Shown in pieces: positions 13,352 to 20,662 of a DNA stretch of 29,562 nt; the first letter of the stretch is position 1, and each line of letters begins with the position of its first letter. The DNA is taken from contig QMZZ01000001.1 of the NCBI GenBank assembly GCA_003663445.1, forward strand, positions 1 through 29,562, given 5' to 3'. Below the pieces are notes generated by a model. That model worked only from the letters and a program-made list of their open reading frames with translations, searched no databases and was not told the origin of the DNA. Made by a program: the position numbers and the translations under genes. This stretch comes from Candidatus Aenigmatarchaeota archaeon. Lineage in GTDB: Archaea; Aenigmatarchaeota; Aenigmatarchaeia; QMZP01.

Positions 13352-13657
13352 ATGGACGAGAAGAACCTTTTGCTCGGCCTCGGAGGGGCCTTGACCACGG
13401 CTGCGATAGACTGGGCCTTCGAGCACATCTGGCAGACAACCCCGGAAGTCCACGGACAGTTTCCCTATATCGTGGTGGCAGATCCCCTGCCTCCAGTAGA
13501 CGACCTGATAACGGCCTCGGTTCCGGCGATAATATATGCAATCGGGCATGTGACAGACTCCGAGCCCATGAAAAGCTTCGGGGTCGGCGGGGCGATGTAC
13601 GGGCTCGGAATGCTCCTGAAGGCCATCCTCCTGAGGAACGTCACCGGGTTGAAGTGA
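13352..13657 (+). CDS. Small membrane protein
   Basis: A 101-residue protein with weak hydrophobic segments at about 5-22 (LLLGLGGALTTAAIDWAF), 50-68 (DLITASVPAIIYAIGHV) and 75-95 (FGVGGAMYGLGMLLKAILL). The Gly/Ala-rich character recalls the 119-residue protein at 17728 and small membrane-embedded virion proteins. It is leaderless from the bidirectional promoter, followed one base later by a 41-residue gene. Function unknown. Confidence 0.6.
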   Translation: MDEKNLLLGLGGALTTAAIDWAFEHIWQTTPEVHGQFPYIVVADPLPPVDDLITASVPAIIYAIGHVTDSEPMKSFGVGGAMYGLGMLLKAILLRNVTGLK

Positions 13658-13658
13658 T

Positions 13659-13784
13659 ATGGATCCCGCAAAGCTGCTGAAGCTTGCGGTGCTTTTCACA
13701 CTCTCGGGTATAACCGCCTACGTTTTCACCCTGATAGCCATGCAGATCAAGAGGGAGATCGAGGAAACAGCCTCTTCGATTTAA
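13659..13784 (+). CDS. Mini membrane protein, single span
   Basis: A 41-residue protein with one span (LAVLFTLSGITAYVFTLIAM) and a charged tail (KREIEETASS). It begins immediately after the preceding gene (TGATATG). Its stop region, TTTAAAAA, doubles as the promoter of the next gene. Confidence 0.6.
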   Translation: MDPAKLLKLAVLFTLSGITAYVFTLIAMQIKREIEETASSI

Positions 13785-13806
13785 AAACCGAAAGCAAAAA
13801 CTTAAT
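13780..13806 (+). promoter_or_regulatory. Promoter for the prealbumin-like and protease genes
   Basis: TTTAAAAA at 13780-13787 lies about 20 bases before the ATG at 13807, with no Shine-Dalgarno sequence. Confidence 0.55.
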
Positions 13807-14052
13807 ATGGAAGTGACCGGAACCGTGCTGGAGATGTGGAGCAGAGCTCCGATATCTGGGGTGGCAGTTACAGCAGACGGGCACGTGACCTCAACCGACC
13901 CCTCTGGAAGGTTTTCCCTTGACCTGCCTCCCGGAACCTACACCATCAGGTTCGTCCACGCGGACTACGAGACCGCCACGAGATCGGTTGTGGTAACCTC
14001 CCCCACAGACATAGGGACGGTTTACCTGAAGCCGATATTCACTCCGCTCTGA
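13807..14052 (+). CDS. Prealbumin-like (carboxypeptidase regulatory-like) domain
   Basis: An 81-residue, single-domain protein. The signature VTGTVLEMWSRAPISGVAV, TSTDPSGRFSLDLPPGTYTI and FVHADYETATRSVVV is that of the CarboxypepD_reg-like beta sandwich, often found in surface proteins. Two bases separate it from the protease gene. It may be a substrate, partner or split-off domain of that protease. Confidence 0.75.
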   Translation: MEVTGTVLEMWSRAPISGVAVTADGHVTSTDPSGRFSLDLPPGTYTIRFVHADYETATRSVVVTSPTDIGTVYLKPIFTPL

Positions 14053-14053
14053 C

Positions 14054-14989
14054 ATGCAGGCGATAAGGGTAAAGGAGGAGCTCGAGAAGGACATACTCAA
14101 GATTCCCGGAGTCGTTGGCATAGGCCTTTCCCACTCCTCGCCCCAGGTTCTGAACATATACGTTGAGAGGCTGACCCCAGAGCTCGAGAAAAAGGTCCCC
14201 CCTGTTCTCGGAGGCCTGAAAACCAGGGTCATAGAGTCAGGCAGGTTCGTGGCCCTCCAGAGAACCTCAAAGCTCAGACCCTTCCCGATGGGAGTTTCCA
14301 TAGGCCACATAGACATAACCGCGGGAACGGTCGGGATAGTGGCCGTCAGGAACGGAGAGGAATTTCTGCTCAGCAACGCCCACGTTTTCGTCCCTGATCC
14401 GAGCTCGGAATCCGTGGAAAGGACGGACGTGGTTCAGCCGGGGCCCTACGACGGGGGAACGCCCGAGGACAAGGTCGGGGACGTGGTGGAGTGGGTCAGA
14501 ATAACTCCTGACGGGGAAAACCTCGTGGACGCGGCCCTCGCCAGGCCCCTATCAAAAGACCTATATGTAAAGGAAATCCTCGATGTCGGGATACCTGTGG
14601 GCATGGCAGAAGTGGCCGTGAACGAGGTTTTAATTAAGTCTGGAAGAACGACGGGAGTGACATCAGGAAAGGTTTTGGATGTGAACGCCAGCATAACCGT
14701 TGATTACGGGACGTTTACCGCGGTTCTAAAAGACCTGATAATAACCGAAAAGATGGCTGAGGGAGGCGACTCCGGTTCCCCGGTGGTGGACTCCAACCTT
14801 AACTTCGTCGGCCTCGTTTTCGCTGGTTCCGAGAGGCTGACAGCTATATGCAAGGCCAAAAACATAACCGAGGCATTCGGAATAGAGGCCTACATCCTTC
14901 CGGCTCCGGTTCTGTTCGGCGGGGCCCTTATGATGCTTCTCGCCGGGTCGGCCCTGCTTACCTCTACTTACCAGAAAACTCCTCTATAA
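14054..14989 (+). CDS. Membrane-anchored trypsin-like serine protease
   Basis: A 311-residue protein that should cut proteins with a His-Asp-Ser triad: H110 in LLSNAHVF, D159 in VDAALARP and S240 in GGDSGSPVV. Residues 1-75 form a separate alpha/beta domain (IPGVVGIGLSHSSPQVLNI), seen in other microbial proteases of this group. A C-terminal span at about 283-303 (PVLFGGALMMLLAGSALLTS) anchors it. It could process virion proteins, act on the host surface or protect the cell from other elements. The end overlaps the convergent 103-residue gene by 26 bases. Confidence 0.85.
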   Translation: MQAIRVKEELEKDILKIPGVVGIGLSHSSPQVLNIYVERLTPELEKKVPPVLGGLKTRVIESGRFVALQRTSKLRPFPMGVSIGHIDITAGTVGIVAVRNGEEFLLSNAHVFVPDPSSESVERTDVVQPGPYDGGTPEDKVGDVVEWVRITPDGENLVDAALARPLSKDLYVKEILDVGIPVGMAEVAVNEVLIKSGRTTGVTSGKVLDVNASITVDYGTFTAVLKDLIITEKMAEGGDSGSPVVDSNLNFVGLVFAGSERLTAICKAKNITEAFGIEAYILPAPVLFGGALMMLLAGSALLTSTYQKTPL

Positions 14990-15275
14990 TCTTGCTTATC
15001 TGACTTTTCAGCTCGAAAAACATGGTGGATATGGCCTCTGATTCTGGATCCTCCTTTAACCCAGATTCCAAGTCTTTCAGGACAGCGGATATTCTCGATA
15101 CATCGAATCCACACCTTTTCAAATCTTCCAGCTGTTTTTTCATGCTTTCGATCACCTCTAAAGTTATGTCATACTTTTCTTCCATCCAAAGCTCGTGTGC
15201 TGTGTTCGCGTCTCTCAGAAACTGGGCTACCGCCATCCCGCATTCAAACCCTCTCCTCTCGAATTCCCTTCTCAT
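14964..15275 (-). CDS. Helical protein of unknown function
   Basis: A 103-residue, almost wholly helical protein (begins MRREFERRGFECG, later VIESMKKQLEDLKRCGFDV). It is likely the last gene of the minus operon from 17672. Its end overlaps the protease gene on the other strand by 26 bases. One base separates it from the YodL-like gene. No family recognised. Confidence 0.6.
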   Translation of the reverse strand: MRREFERRGFECGMAVAQFLRDANTAHELWMEEKYDITLEVIESMKKQLEDLKRCGFDVSRISAVLKDLESGLKEDPESEAISTMFFELKSQISKIIEEFSGK

Positions 15276-15276
15276 A

Positions 15277-16116
15277 TCAGTATTCCTCCGCCAACATGAA
15301 TGTAACCAGATACTGTGTGTTTACCTTTGTCCCGAGCTGCTCCGAAAGCACTTCTGGAGAGCCGAAGTCGTCGAGCTTCGCGTAAACCTTCTTGGGCAGC
15401 TCCGGCATGGGAACCCTCAGGGTTCTCCCCTCGTCCTCGTACTTCCGCTCCTTGGCGTCAGGATCGAAGACTATGAAGTCGGTTTTCGGAGATATCTCCC
15501 TCATGGTTATCTCCCATATCTTTGCCTGCAGGTCTGGGTGTATTTCCGAGGCGAATCCCCGGGTGGAAAGCGGTATAAAGCTTACCTTTCCGGGGAAGGT
15601 AATCGGCTTGGGTGGGGCTTCCTCTTTCTTTTCCTGCTTTTCGTAAAATTCCGCCAGAGCCTCCCTTTCCCTTTTTATCTCTCTCGCAACATCTTTCGCA
15701 ATATAAAGCGTAAGGGAAAACAGGGGGCCCCCGAACCCGATTTCCTTTACTATCCAATAATAAACATAGCCTCCCCTCTGCAAACCGATAACGTCGCCAA
15801 CACTCATGGATGTGTGCGATCTTTCCTCCCAGAGCGGGATTCCCTCTACCACGGCCCTGTCCTGGAAAAGCCTGAATATGTCCTCTTTGTCCATTTCCTT
15901 CGGGAGCTCGCCCTCCCAGACGAGATCGTGGGTTCTCTCGAGATCGTGGATGTCCGTCGGCTTCAGCTTACCGGTGAGACCCTCCTGTGCATACATCTTT
16001 TCCCAGTACCAGACCTGAACATACCTTTTACCTTCCGCTTCGGTTTCCGGCTTCGGCTTTTCCCTTTCCTCGGGATACTGCATTTTCCTCAACAGGGAGT
16101 AAATGTTCACGGTCAT
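15277..16116 (-). CDS. Protein with YodL-like domain
   Basis: A 279-residue protein. Residues about 30-125 carry the layout of YodL/antirestriction-associated domains: an N-terminal VQVWYWE strand, then KEDIFRLFQD, then the hallmark TSMSVGDVIGLQRGGYVYYW. A charged helical part (about 140-170) follows. The last 110 residues are another alpha/beta region with no match I recognise. YodL-type domains occur on mobile elements of bacteria and archaea, and their role is not settled. Overlaps the next gene start by four bases. Confidence 0.5.
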   Translation of the reverse strand: MTVNIYSLLRKMQYPEEREKPKPETEAEGKRYVQVWYWEKMYAQEGLTGKLKPTDIHDLERTHDLVWEGELPKEMDKEDIFRLFQDRAVVEGIPLWEERSHTSMSVGDVIGLQRGGYVYYWIVKEIGFGGPLFSLTLYIAKDVAREIKREREALAEFYEKQEKKEEAPPKPITFPGKVSFIPLSTRGFASEIHPDLQAKIWEITMREISPKTDFIVFDPDAKERKYEDEGRTLRVPMPELPKKVYAKLDDFGSPEVLSEQLGTKVNTQYLVTFMLAEEY

Positions 16117-16421
16117 CTTTTCAGCAACCTCCCGACAGCATATCCGAGCACTATCAGGAACGCCCCACCGAGCAGGTACATCAGCACCCTCTGGGCCTGG
16201 TTCGGCTCTACATAGCCGAGGGGGGTAAGCTCCGGATAGACATAATTTCCGTCTGGAGTGACATAAACATTCAGGTCGAGCTTTCCCCTATCGGAAACGG
16301 TTATCCTGTATTCATCTGGAACCGCTCCGCCAGTTATTTCGTTATACCTCTGCATAAGCTCGTTTAAGCTTTTTTCTGGAATATCTCCAACGTAGATGTT
16401 GTTCACGAATACCTGCGGCAT
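16113..16421 (-). CDS. Tail-anchored PEGA-like protein 1
   Basis: A 102-residue protein. The N-terminal part, FVNNIYVGDIPE...EYRITVSDRGKLDLNVYV, has a PEGA-like pattern. A C-terminal span (MYLLGGAFLIVLGYAVGRLL) follows, ending in basic residues. Its neighbour at 16422 has the same plan (VYWDGVYIGKVGES...ALGRR), and both end in a G-x-GRxL/R tail, so they are paralogues. Tail-anchored surface or envelope proteins are likely. Confidence 0.6.
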   Translation of the reverse strand: MPQVFVNNIYVGDIPEKSLNELMQRYNEITGGAVPDEYRITVSDRGKLDLNVYVTPDGNYVYPELTPLGYVEPNQAQRVLMYLLGGAFLIVLGYAVGRLLKR

Positions 16422-16745
16422 TTACCTCCTCCCCAAGGCGAACCCCAGGCCCAGAAGGCCCACCCCGAGCAGGACATCCAACAGCCCGACCCTCGGGATG
16501 GGAACGAGCTGGGGGTCAGCCCATATTTTCAGAGCAGGGAATATTCCGGGTGCGACCTCTCCCCACACATATATAACCGTATCCTCAAAACCGTCCTTCT
16601 TGATAACTATCTTATGCTTCTCCGGGGTGTCGAGCCCCTTCTCCCTGACCCTCTCGGCGAAGTCCGAAATGCTCTCGCCTACCTTTCCTATGTAGACACC
16701 GTCCCAGTAAACCTCGGCACCAAGGGAATTTACATCCCGAACCAT
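16422..16745 (-). CDS. Tail-anchored PEGA-like protein 2
   Basis: A 107-residue protein: PEGA-like strand pair (AEVYWDGVYIGKV, then KHKIVIKKDGFEDTVIYV) and a C-terminal span (LLDVLLGVGLLGLGFALG). PEGA domains occur in surface-layer-associated proteins. The stop abuts the start of the paralogue at 16421. The ATG follows AATATTTAAAT with short spacing, so it may start its own transcript. Confidence 0.6.
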   Translation of the reverse strand: MVRDVNSLGAEVYWDGVYIGKVGESISDFAERVREKGLDTPEKHKIVIKKDGFEDTVIYVWGEVAPGIFPALKIWADPQLVPIPRVGLLDVLLGVGLLGLGFALGRR

Positions 16746-16767
16746 ATTTAAATTTCGCCTCCGATAT
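16746..16767 (-). promoter_or_regulatory. TATA-like box
   Basis: AT-rich TTTAAATAT occurs twice in the 22 bases between the glycosyltransferase stop and the ATG at 16745, suggesting an extra promoter here. Confidence 0.35.
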
Positions 16768-17553
16768 TTAAAACCTTATTTTGCCTATTTCCTCCCTGTA
16801 TTTCGTTAGGCTCTCGTCCACCGGGGGCATAATCCTCCTCTCTACCGTGTAAACGAAGGCAGTGGGGTCGTAAATAACCCTTCCAGCCTCCGACATCCTC
16901 CGCCACAGCGCGATCTCCTCCTCCCTAACCATCTGGAGAACACTTTTTTGGTTGATTCCCTCGTTGAACCCCCCTATTTTCAGGAATGCCTCCCTTCTCA
17001 GGGCCGAGTTCCTGCCTATCAGCCTCAGGTCAGCAGTGGTCCTTCCAACAACCGCGTGCCATATCTCCAGAATGTTCACGAAAAGTGGGGATGGGGGGCT
17101 GTAAACGAGGCTCGGCCCCGTGACCGCCGCAACCGAGGGATCGGAAAAGTGCCTGAGCAGGACATCGAGCCAGAACTCCGGGGCGATCACGTCGGCGTCC
17201 GTGGAGACTATAACCTCTGCATCTGTAATCCTCGACCCTATGTTTCTGGCCGTCAGCTTTCCTTTTGGAACCGTGAGAACCCTGTCGGCGTAGTTTCTGG
17301 CTATCTCAACCGTGAGGTCCTCGGAACCAGAATCGAGAACCACTATCTCCACCCTGTCCCTGTTTTCCCTGTAAACCCTCTGGTTTACCAGGCTTTCCAG
17401 ACTGGACTCTATCCAGGCCTCCTCGTTCAGGGTCGGGACCTGAATGCTTACCGTGAAGTTGGGATCGAAGGGCTCGGCCCTCTCGGAGCTGAAAATTAAG
17501 CACTTGAAGGCGTAGGTCAGAACCGGAACCGCGAGGGGGATGATCTCCATCAT
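16768..17553 (-). CDS. Family 2 glycosyltransferase
   Basis: A 261-residue GT-A enzyme that should transfer a sugar from a nucleotide donor. VSIQVPTLNEEAWIESSLES opens the nucleotide-binding part. IVVLDSGSEDLT follows. The metal-binding DxD is STDADV (D119, D121). RNSALRREAF and the acidic REEEIALWRRM serve as acceptor-side and catalytic-base motifs. A hydrophobic N-terminus (AVPVLTYAFKCLIF) may tie it to the membrane. It likely glycosylates virion or host surface proteins, which fits the many surface genes here. Coupled by ATGA to a zinc-ribbon gene. Confidence 0.9.
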   Translation of the reverse strand: MMEIIPLAVPVLTYAFKCLIFSSERAEPFDPNFTVSIQVPTLNEEAWIESSLESLVNQRVYRENRDRVEIVVLDSGSEDLTVEIARNYADRVLTVPKGKLTARNIGSRITDAEVIVSTDADVIAPEFWLDVLLRHFSDPSVAAVTGPSLVYSPPSPLFVNILEIWHAVVGRTTADLRLIGRNSALRREAFLKIGGFNEGINQKSVLQMVREEEIALWRRMSEAGRVIYDPTAFVYTVERRIMPPVDESLTKYREEIGKIRF

Positions 17554-17672
17554 ATAAAGGCCGCCTCAACAACCATTTTTGACCCGCAGAACGGGCAGGT
17601 TTCGCAGGGCCTTATATACCTCGGTATCGAAAACCCGCAGTTCTCACACCTGAGCGTATCCCATTCGCCCAT
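17550..17672 (-). CDS. Zinc-ribbon mini protein
   Basis: A 40-residue protein with RCENCGF near the start and CETCPFCGSK in the middle, a two-pair zinc ribbon. It overlaps the glycosyltransferase start as ATGA. The ATG follows an AT-rich stretch with TATTTTTATTTATA and no Shine-Dalgarno sequence. Likely nucleic-acid or protein binding. Confidence 0.65.
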   Translation of the reverse strand: MGEWDTLRCENCGFSIPRYIRPCETCPFCGSKMVVEAAFI

Positions 17673-17727
17673 GGCAAAAATATAAATAAAAATAAGAAAA
17701 GCGGGTTACCCTCTCAGCGGGCCACCC
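17673..17727 (-). promoter_or_regulatory. Short intergenic: terminator and promoter
   Basis: Read on the minus strand, a T-rich run (CTTTTCTTATTTTTATTTAT, about 17681-17700) follows the end of the 119-residue gene. It could terminate that transcript and also act as the TATA region for the zinc-ribbon gene. Confidence 0.45.
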
Positions 17728-18087
17728 TTATATGAACTGAGCTGGAGCTGCTGGCTTGGGTGCAGGAGCTGCCGCGACCTTGACAACCGGAGCCGGTGCC
17801 CTTGCTACCCTTGCGGGCGGTGCCACCAAAGCCTCTTTTGCCATGTTGCCGATCTCCTCTACCAGCATGTAGGTTCCCATGGATGCCAGCGGAAGGCTGA
17901 ACTTCTCGAGGGACCTAACAAACAAGCTCCCTGCGAGAGAGGCAAAGCCGACACCGAGGTTGATCACTCTGCTCGCTGGAACCCCGGGAGAAACCTCTCC
18001 TGGAGCGTAGGTTCTGCTAAGCTCGTTTATTCCCTTGCCTATGGCTGCTCCGCCGATTACCTGAAGCACCTCTCTTGCCTCGACCAT
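17728..18087 (-). CDS. Hydrophobic hairpin protein, candidate coat protein
   Basis: A 119-residue protein. Two hydrophobic segments, about residues 42-58 (VINLGVGFASLAGSLFV) and 66-80 (LPLASMGTYMLVEEI), are joined by a short basic-acidic turn. The last 30 residues are a low-complexity Ala/Pro/Val tail (APAPVVKVAAAPAPKPAAP). AAGGAGGG six bases before the ATG predicts strong translation. Length and hairpin recall coat proteins of spindle-shaped archaeal viruses, without recognisable sequence similarity. It is the last gene after two related basic proteins. Confidence 0.5.
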   Translation of the reverse strand: MVEAREVLQVIGGAAIGKGINELSRTYAPGEVSPGVPASRVINLGVGFASLAGSLFVRSLEKFSLPLASMGTYMLVEEIGNMAKEALVAPPARVARAPAPVVKVAAAPAPKPAAPAQFI

Positions 18088-18099
18088 GGCTATCCCTCC

Positions 18100-18474
18100 T
18101 TACTTGAGCAATGACCTTAGTTCCTCTACTGTGTGTATTGTCCTTCTCTCTTTGCTTGGATATCTTTTTTTTGGTAGTCTCGATGGGGCACTGTAGCCTC
18201 TCATTTCCTCTCTGATGTAGTAGGCTATTATCGGCAGACCGTCTTTGAAGCCTTTCTCTCCCTTGTGTTTCGAAGCGATTTCGGCGAAGTGTATTCTTGT
18301 TTCAATTTGTCCCTTGTGTGGACTCACTACTGTGTATGGCTGGTTTCTCAAAACGACGAGCTTTTTCCTTGCCCAAGGCACTGGCTTGACTTTCTGGATA
18401 CCCACTGCTGACAAAGCTGCTCTGGGCAGCCCGACCGTAGACATGGTCAAGCTCTCAGGTCTTAACAGGGCCAT
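18100..18474 (-). CDS. Basic protein, paralogue of the next gene (A)
   Basis: A 124-residue basic protein. It shares with the 118-residue protein at 18536 the pattern KPVP...QIxxRIxFAEIAxKxKGxKxxxDLP...IxxEM. Its codons differ from the neighbours: more T-ending and TTG/CTT codons. It has GGAGGTGT before its ATG and a TATA box (AATATTTAAAGG, 18511-18522), so it starts a two-gene transcript with the hydrophobic hairpin protein. A structural or nucleoprotein role is a guess. The family is not recognised. Confidence 0.6.
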   Translation of the reverse strand: MALLRPESLTMSTVGLPRAALSAVGIQKVKPVPWARKKLVVLRNQPYTVVSPHKGQIETRIHFAEIASKHKGEKGFKDGLPIIAYYIREEMRGYSAPSRLPKKRYPSKERRTIHTVEELRSLLK

Positions 18475-18486
18475 TTTTTTACACCT

Positions 18487-18522
18487 CCTATTTTTTAATT
18501 AATCAGAACCCCTTTAAATATT
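18487..18522 (-). promoter_or_regulatory. Promoter and ribosome-binding site of the coat-like operon
   Basis: TATA AATATTTAAAGG on the minus strand (18511-18522), then a 25-base leader ending with GGAGGTGT just before the ATG at 18474. Confidence 0.6.
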
Positions 18523-18535
18523 TTTTCCTTAACCA

Positions 18536-18892
18536 CTATTTTGTGGCTAAAATTCCCCTTTTTCCCTTAAGTAACCTGAGCAACTTCGCAGCCTTTATTA
18601 TGGTCTCGAGCCTGATCCTCGCGGCTGTCTCGAGCCTTTCCTCCCAGATGGCCTTTTTCTTCCTTCTCCCGACGGGCTTCATTTCCCTTTCTATTAGCTT
18701 GGCTGCCGGGGGCAAATCCTCGGTCATTTTCATGCCTTTCGCCTTCTTGGCGATCTCGGCGAAAAGTATTCTGGCTTTAATCTGGTTCTCGGTTGGGGTA
18801 AAAGCCGTTCTCGGGACAGCCCTGATGTAAACTTTGGGCACAGGCTTTTCCCTTCTAACTATCTGAAGGTCGGTAAGAGATCGAATCCTCAT
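18536..18892 (-). CDS. Basic protein, paralogue of the preceding gene (B)
   Basis: A 118-residue, strongly basic protein. Residues about 18-70 match the 124-residue protein (KPVPKVYIRAVPRTAFTPTE, then QIKARILFAEIAKKAKGMKM). The rest is a Lys/Arg-rich helix (GRRKKKAIWEERLETAARIR) absent from the paralogue. Net charge suggests DNA binding. Its start overlaps the zinc protein gene by 38 bases. A TTTATTATA stretch lies about 25 bases upstream. Confidence 0.6.
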   Translation of the reverse strand: MRIRSLTDLQIVRREKPVPKVYIRAVPRTAFTPTENQIKARILFAEIAKKAKGMKMTEDLPPAAKLIEREMKPVGRRKKKAIWEERLETAARIRLETIIKAAKLLRLLKGKRGILATK

Positions 18893-19259
18893 ATCTTTTA
18901 ATTGGGCTCACACCTATAATAAACCCATCACAGTAGAGCCTCGCCAGGAGGGTTTTCGGGTATATTTCAGCTTTCAGGCCAACCTTGTAGAAAATATCAC
19001 CTTCGAGCACCAGCAAACCCTGGGCTATGTGATCCTTTATGTCGAAAAAGTTCGGCCTCTGGAAAACCGCCATCCACCCGTTTTTCATGACTATGACAGG
19101 AAAATTCACCTTCCGCATTTTCACGCCGTTGGGATTCCTGTAAATGTAATCCTGGCAGTCAGGACACCAAAAGGCTTCCAGGCCCTTGTAATCCCCAACC
19201 TTCGGTATAAACTTTCCGTGAACCGGGCACTTAATCCTTTTGGTCATTCCTTTTTTCAT
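18855..19259 (-). CDS. Zinc-finger protein
   Basis: A 134-residue protein. The start is set by an ATGA overlap with the coiled-coil gene (an ATG at 19247 is possible). CPVHGKF near residue 9 and WCPDCQDY near residue 30 form a Cys/His zinc site. The rest is alpha/beta (FPVIVMKNGWMAVFQRPNFF; LLVLEGDIFYKVGLKAEI). Family unknown. Confidence 0.6.
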   Translation of the reverse strand: MKKGMTKRIKCPVHGKFIPKVGDYKGLEAFWCPDCQDYIYRNPNGVKMRKVNFPVIVMKNGWMAVFQRPNFFDIKDHIAQGLLVLEGDIFYKVGLKAEIYPKTLLARLYCDGFIIGVSPIKRYEDSISYRPSDS

Positions 19260-20161
19260 TCCCTTTCCTTTTCCTTCTCTATTTGTATTAGCTTTCTGAC
19301 AACCCTCTTTAACCAAGGCACATACTCAACAGGTATCCTTTTCCACTGGGCGAGTCTTTCTATCTTGTAAGGGATCTTCAAGTATTTCACTAAAGGCAAC
19401 AAACCATATTTTTTCAATCTTGTCTCATCAGAAACGAGGTACGACTCGACTGGCCCACCAAACAGCGAGGCGAGGGTTATCATTGTCTCGTCATCCAGAG
19501 TTTTAAATGGTTTTCCGGTTTCTGGGTCTATTTTTATCACTATTTTTGGTTCTCTCATCTGGACGGGCTTAAGTTCCTCTGGTATTTCGGCTATGGTTGG
19601 CGGTGCGGTGGGTGGCGGGGTTGGAGGTGCGGGGGGCCTGGCTCTCGCTTCCGCCAGGGCTTTCTCGAGCTCCTCTATCCTCTTCTCCGCAACGCTCAGG
19701 GCCTCCCTGAGAAGCCGTATTGTCAGCTTGTAATCTTCGCTCTTTCTTTTTGCCTCCTCCCTCGCCCTTTCGAGCTCCTTTTTGGTCTTCTCGAGCTCCC
19801 GCTTTACTTTGTTTAACTCTGCTGGTGTGACTTTGCTTTCCTTCAGCTTTTCAAGCTCCCTCTCCAGGGATGCAACCCTTTCCTTGTAGAATCTGAGCTC
19901 TTCAAACTCCGCTCCAGGGGGGTATTCCCCTGTGATTTCCTCTTTTATTCTGGTCAGGTTTTCGGCATAGCTTAAGGCTGGATCTATGATCGCCCTGAAA
20001 TCAACCGTTTTGTAGTCGATATAGTATTCATCGCATAGTCGCTTGAACTGGTCGAAAAGGGTTCTGAGCTCGAGAAAAGTCATTCCTGTCTTTATCCTTG
20101 CCCTTTTCCACTCGCTCCAGATCCGCTTCAGGAACTCCTCATCCTCTCTCGTGAGTGCCAT
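19256..20161 (-). CDS. Long coiled-coil protein with Pro-rich hinge
   Basis: A 301-residue protein in three parts: an N-terminal helical domain (1-80), a strong coiled coil (about 85-170; SLERELEKLKESKVTPAELN, then KRELEKTKKELERAREEAKR) and a Pro-rich hinge (about 173-190; PPAPPTPPPTAPPT). A C-terminal globular domain (200-301) with YGLLPLVKYLKIPYKIERLA follows. The plan suits a scaffolding, tether or segregation protein. Codon use is mixed. The start overlaps the upstream tiny gene by 23 bases. Confidence 0.65.
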   Translation of the reverse strand: MALTREDEEFLKRIWSEWKRARIKTGMTFLELRTLFDQFKRLCDEYYIDYKTVDFRAIIDPALSYAENLTRIKEEITGEYPPGAEFEELRFYKERVASLERELEKLKESKVTPAELNKVKRELEKTKKELERAREEAKRKSEDYKLTIRLLREALSVAEKRIEELEKALAEARARPPAPPTPPPTAPPTIAEIPEELKPVQMREPKIVIKIDPETGKPFKTLDDETMITLASLFGGPVESYLVSDETRLKKYGLLPLVKYLKIPYKIERLAQWKRIPVEYVPWLKRVVRKLIQIEKEKERE

Positions 20162-20252
20162 ACCTAATTATGATTATGTTCCCCATCCTTTTTATTTCCA
20201 TTTCGGGTTTCCCCTTCCTGATCCAATCCCGATACAAATCCTCAAGAGTCAT
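20139..20252 (-). CDS. 37-residue protein
   Basis: A basic mini protein (MTLEDLYRDWIRKGKPEMEI, then IIIIRYG). It is coupled by ATGA to the zinc-ribbon gene and runs 23 bases into the coiled-coil gene. A short helix plus strand; no family. Confidence 0.5.
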   Translation of the reverse strand: MTLEDLYRDWIRKGKPEMEIKRMGNIIIIRYGTHERG

Positions 20253-20386
20253 TCCAGTATAATGGTCTCCCCTGACTCGTACCGAAATCTGCAACCACAC
20301 TCCAAGCAGATTTTGTGCTTCCCGTGCTTTTCAGTTTCCACATCTATATATGTATTCGAGCCGTGACATCTCGGACAGAACACCAT
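20249..20386 (-). CDS. Zinc-ribbon mini protein
   Basis: A 45-residue protein with CPRCHG near the start and CLECGCRFRY near residue 27, a classic two-pair zinc ribbon. GGGGGGTGA lies five bases before the ATG. Coupled by ATGA to the 37-residue gene. Confidence 0.65.
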   Translation of the reverse strand: MVFCPRCHGSNTYIDVETEKHGKHKICLECGCRFRYESGETIILE

Positions 20387-20390
20387 ACTT

Positions 20391-20642
20391 TCACCCCCCT
20401 GTTGTTTGATCATAAAGCGGTTTCTCTACTGCAAAGTTGTAATTCAGGTTGTAATAAAAATGACGGATAAACTCGAGGATCTCGTACAGTCCCTTCAATT
20501 CGAGGTTTTCTGGCAAAACATCACCACCGTACTCCCAAACCACTACAGTAGTCCCAAACCTCTCCAGCTCTATTCTGTGGTTTCCCTTGATCAGCCATGC
20601 TTTCTTGAAGTTCAAATCTATTGTCGGTTTGTCTCCTTTCAT
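20391..20642 (-). CDS. Small alpha/beta protein
   Basis: An 83-residue protein: beta hairpins (KKAWLIKGNHRIELERFGTT, VVVWEYGGD), then a helix (LYEILEFIRHFYYNLNYNF). GGAGGTGA precedes the ATG. Second or third gene of the operon from 21455. Unknown family. Confidence 0.55.
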   Translation of the reverse strand: MKGDKPTIDLNFKKAWLIKGNHRIELERFGTTVVVWEYGGDVLPENLELKGLYEILEFIRHFYYNLNYNFAVEKPLYDQTTGG

Positions 20643-20662
20643 TTTTCACCTCCTTTACCCGC

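Noticed and set aside
15022..16215. A 397-residue plus-strand open frame
   Set aside because: Antisense to the YodL-like and neighbouring genes; no promoter or ribosome-binding site, and the composition is that of an antisense reading.
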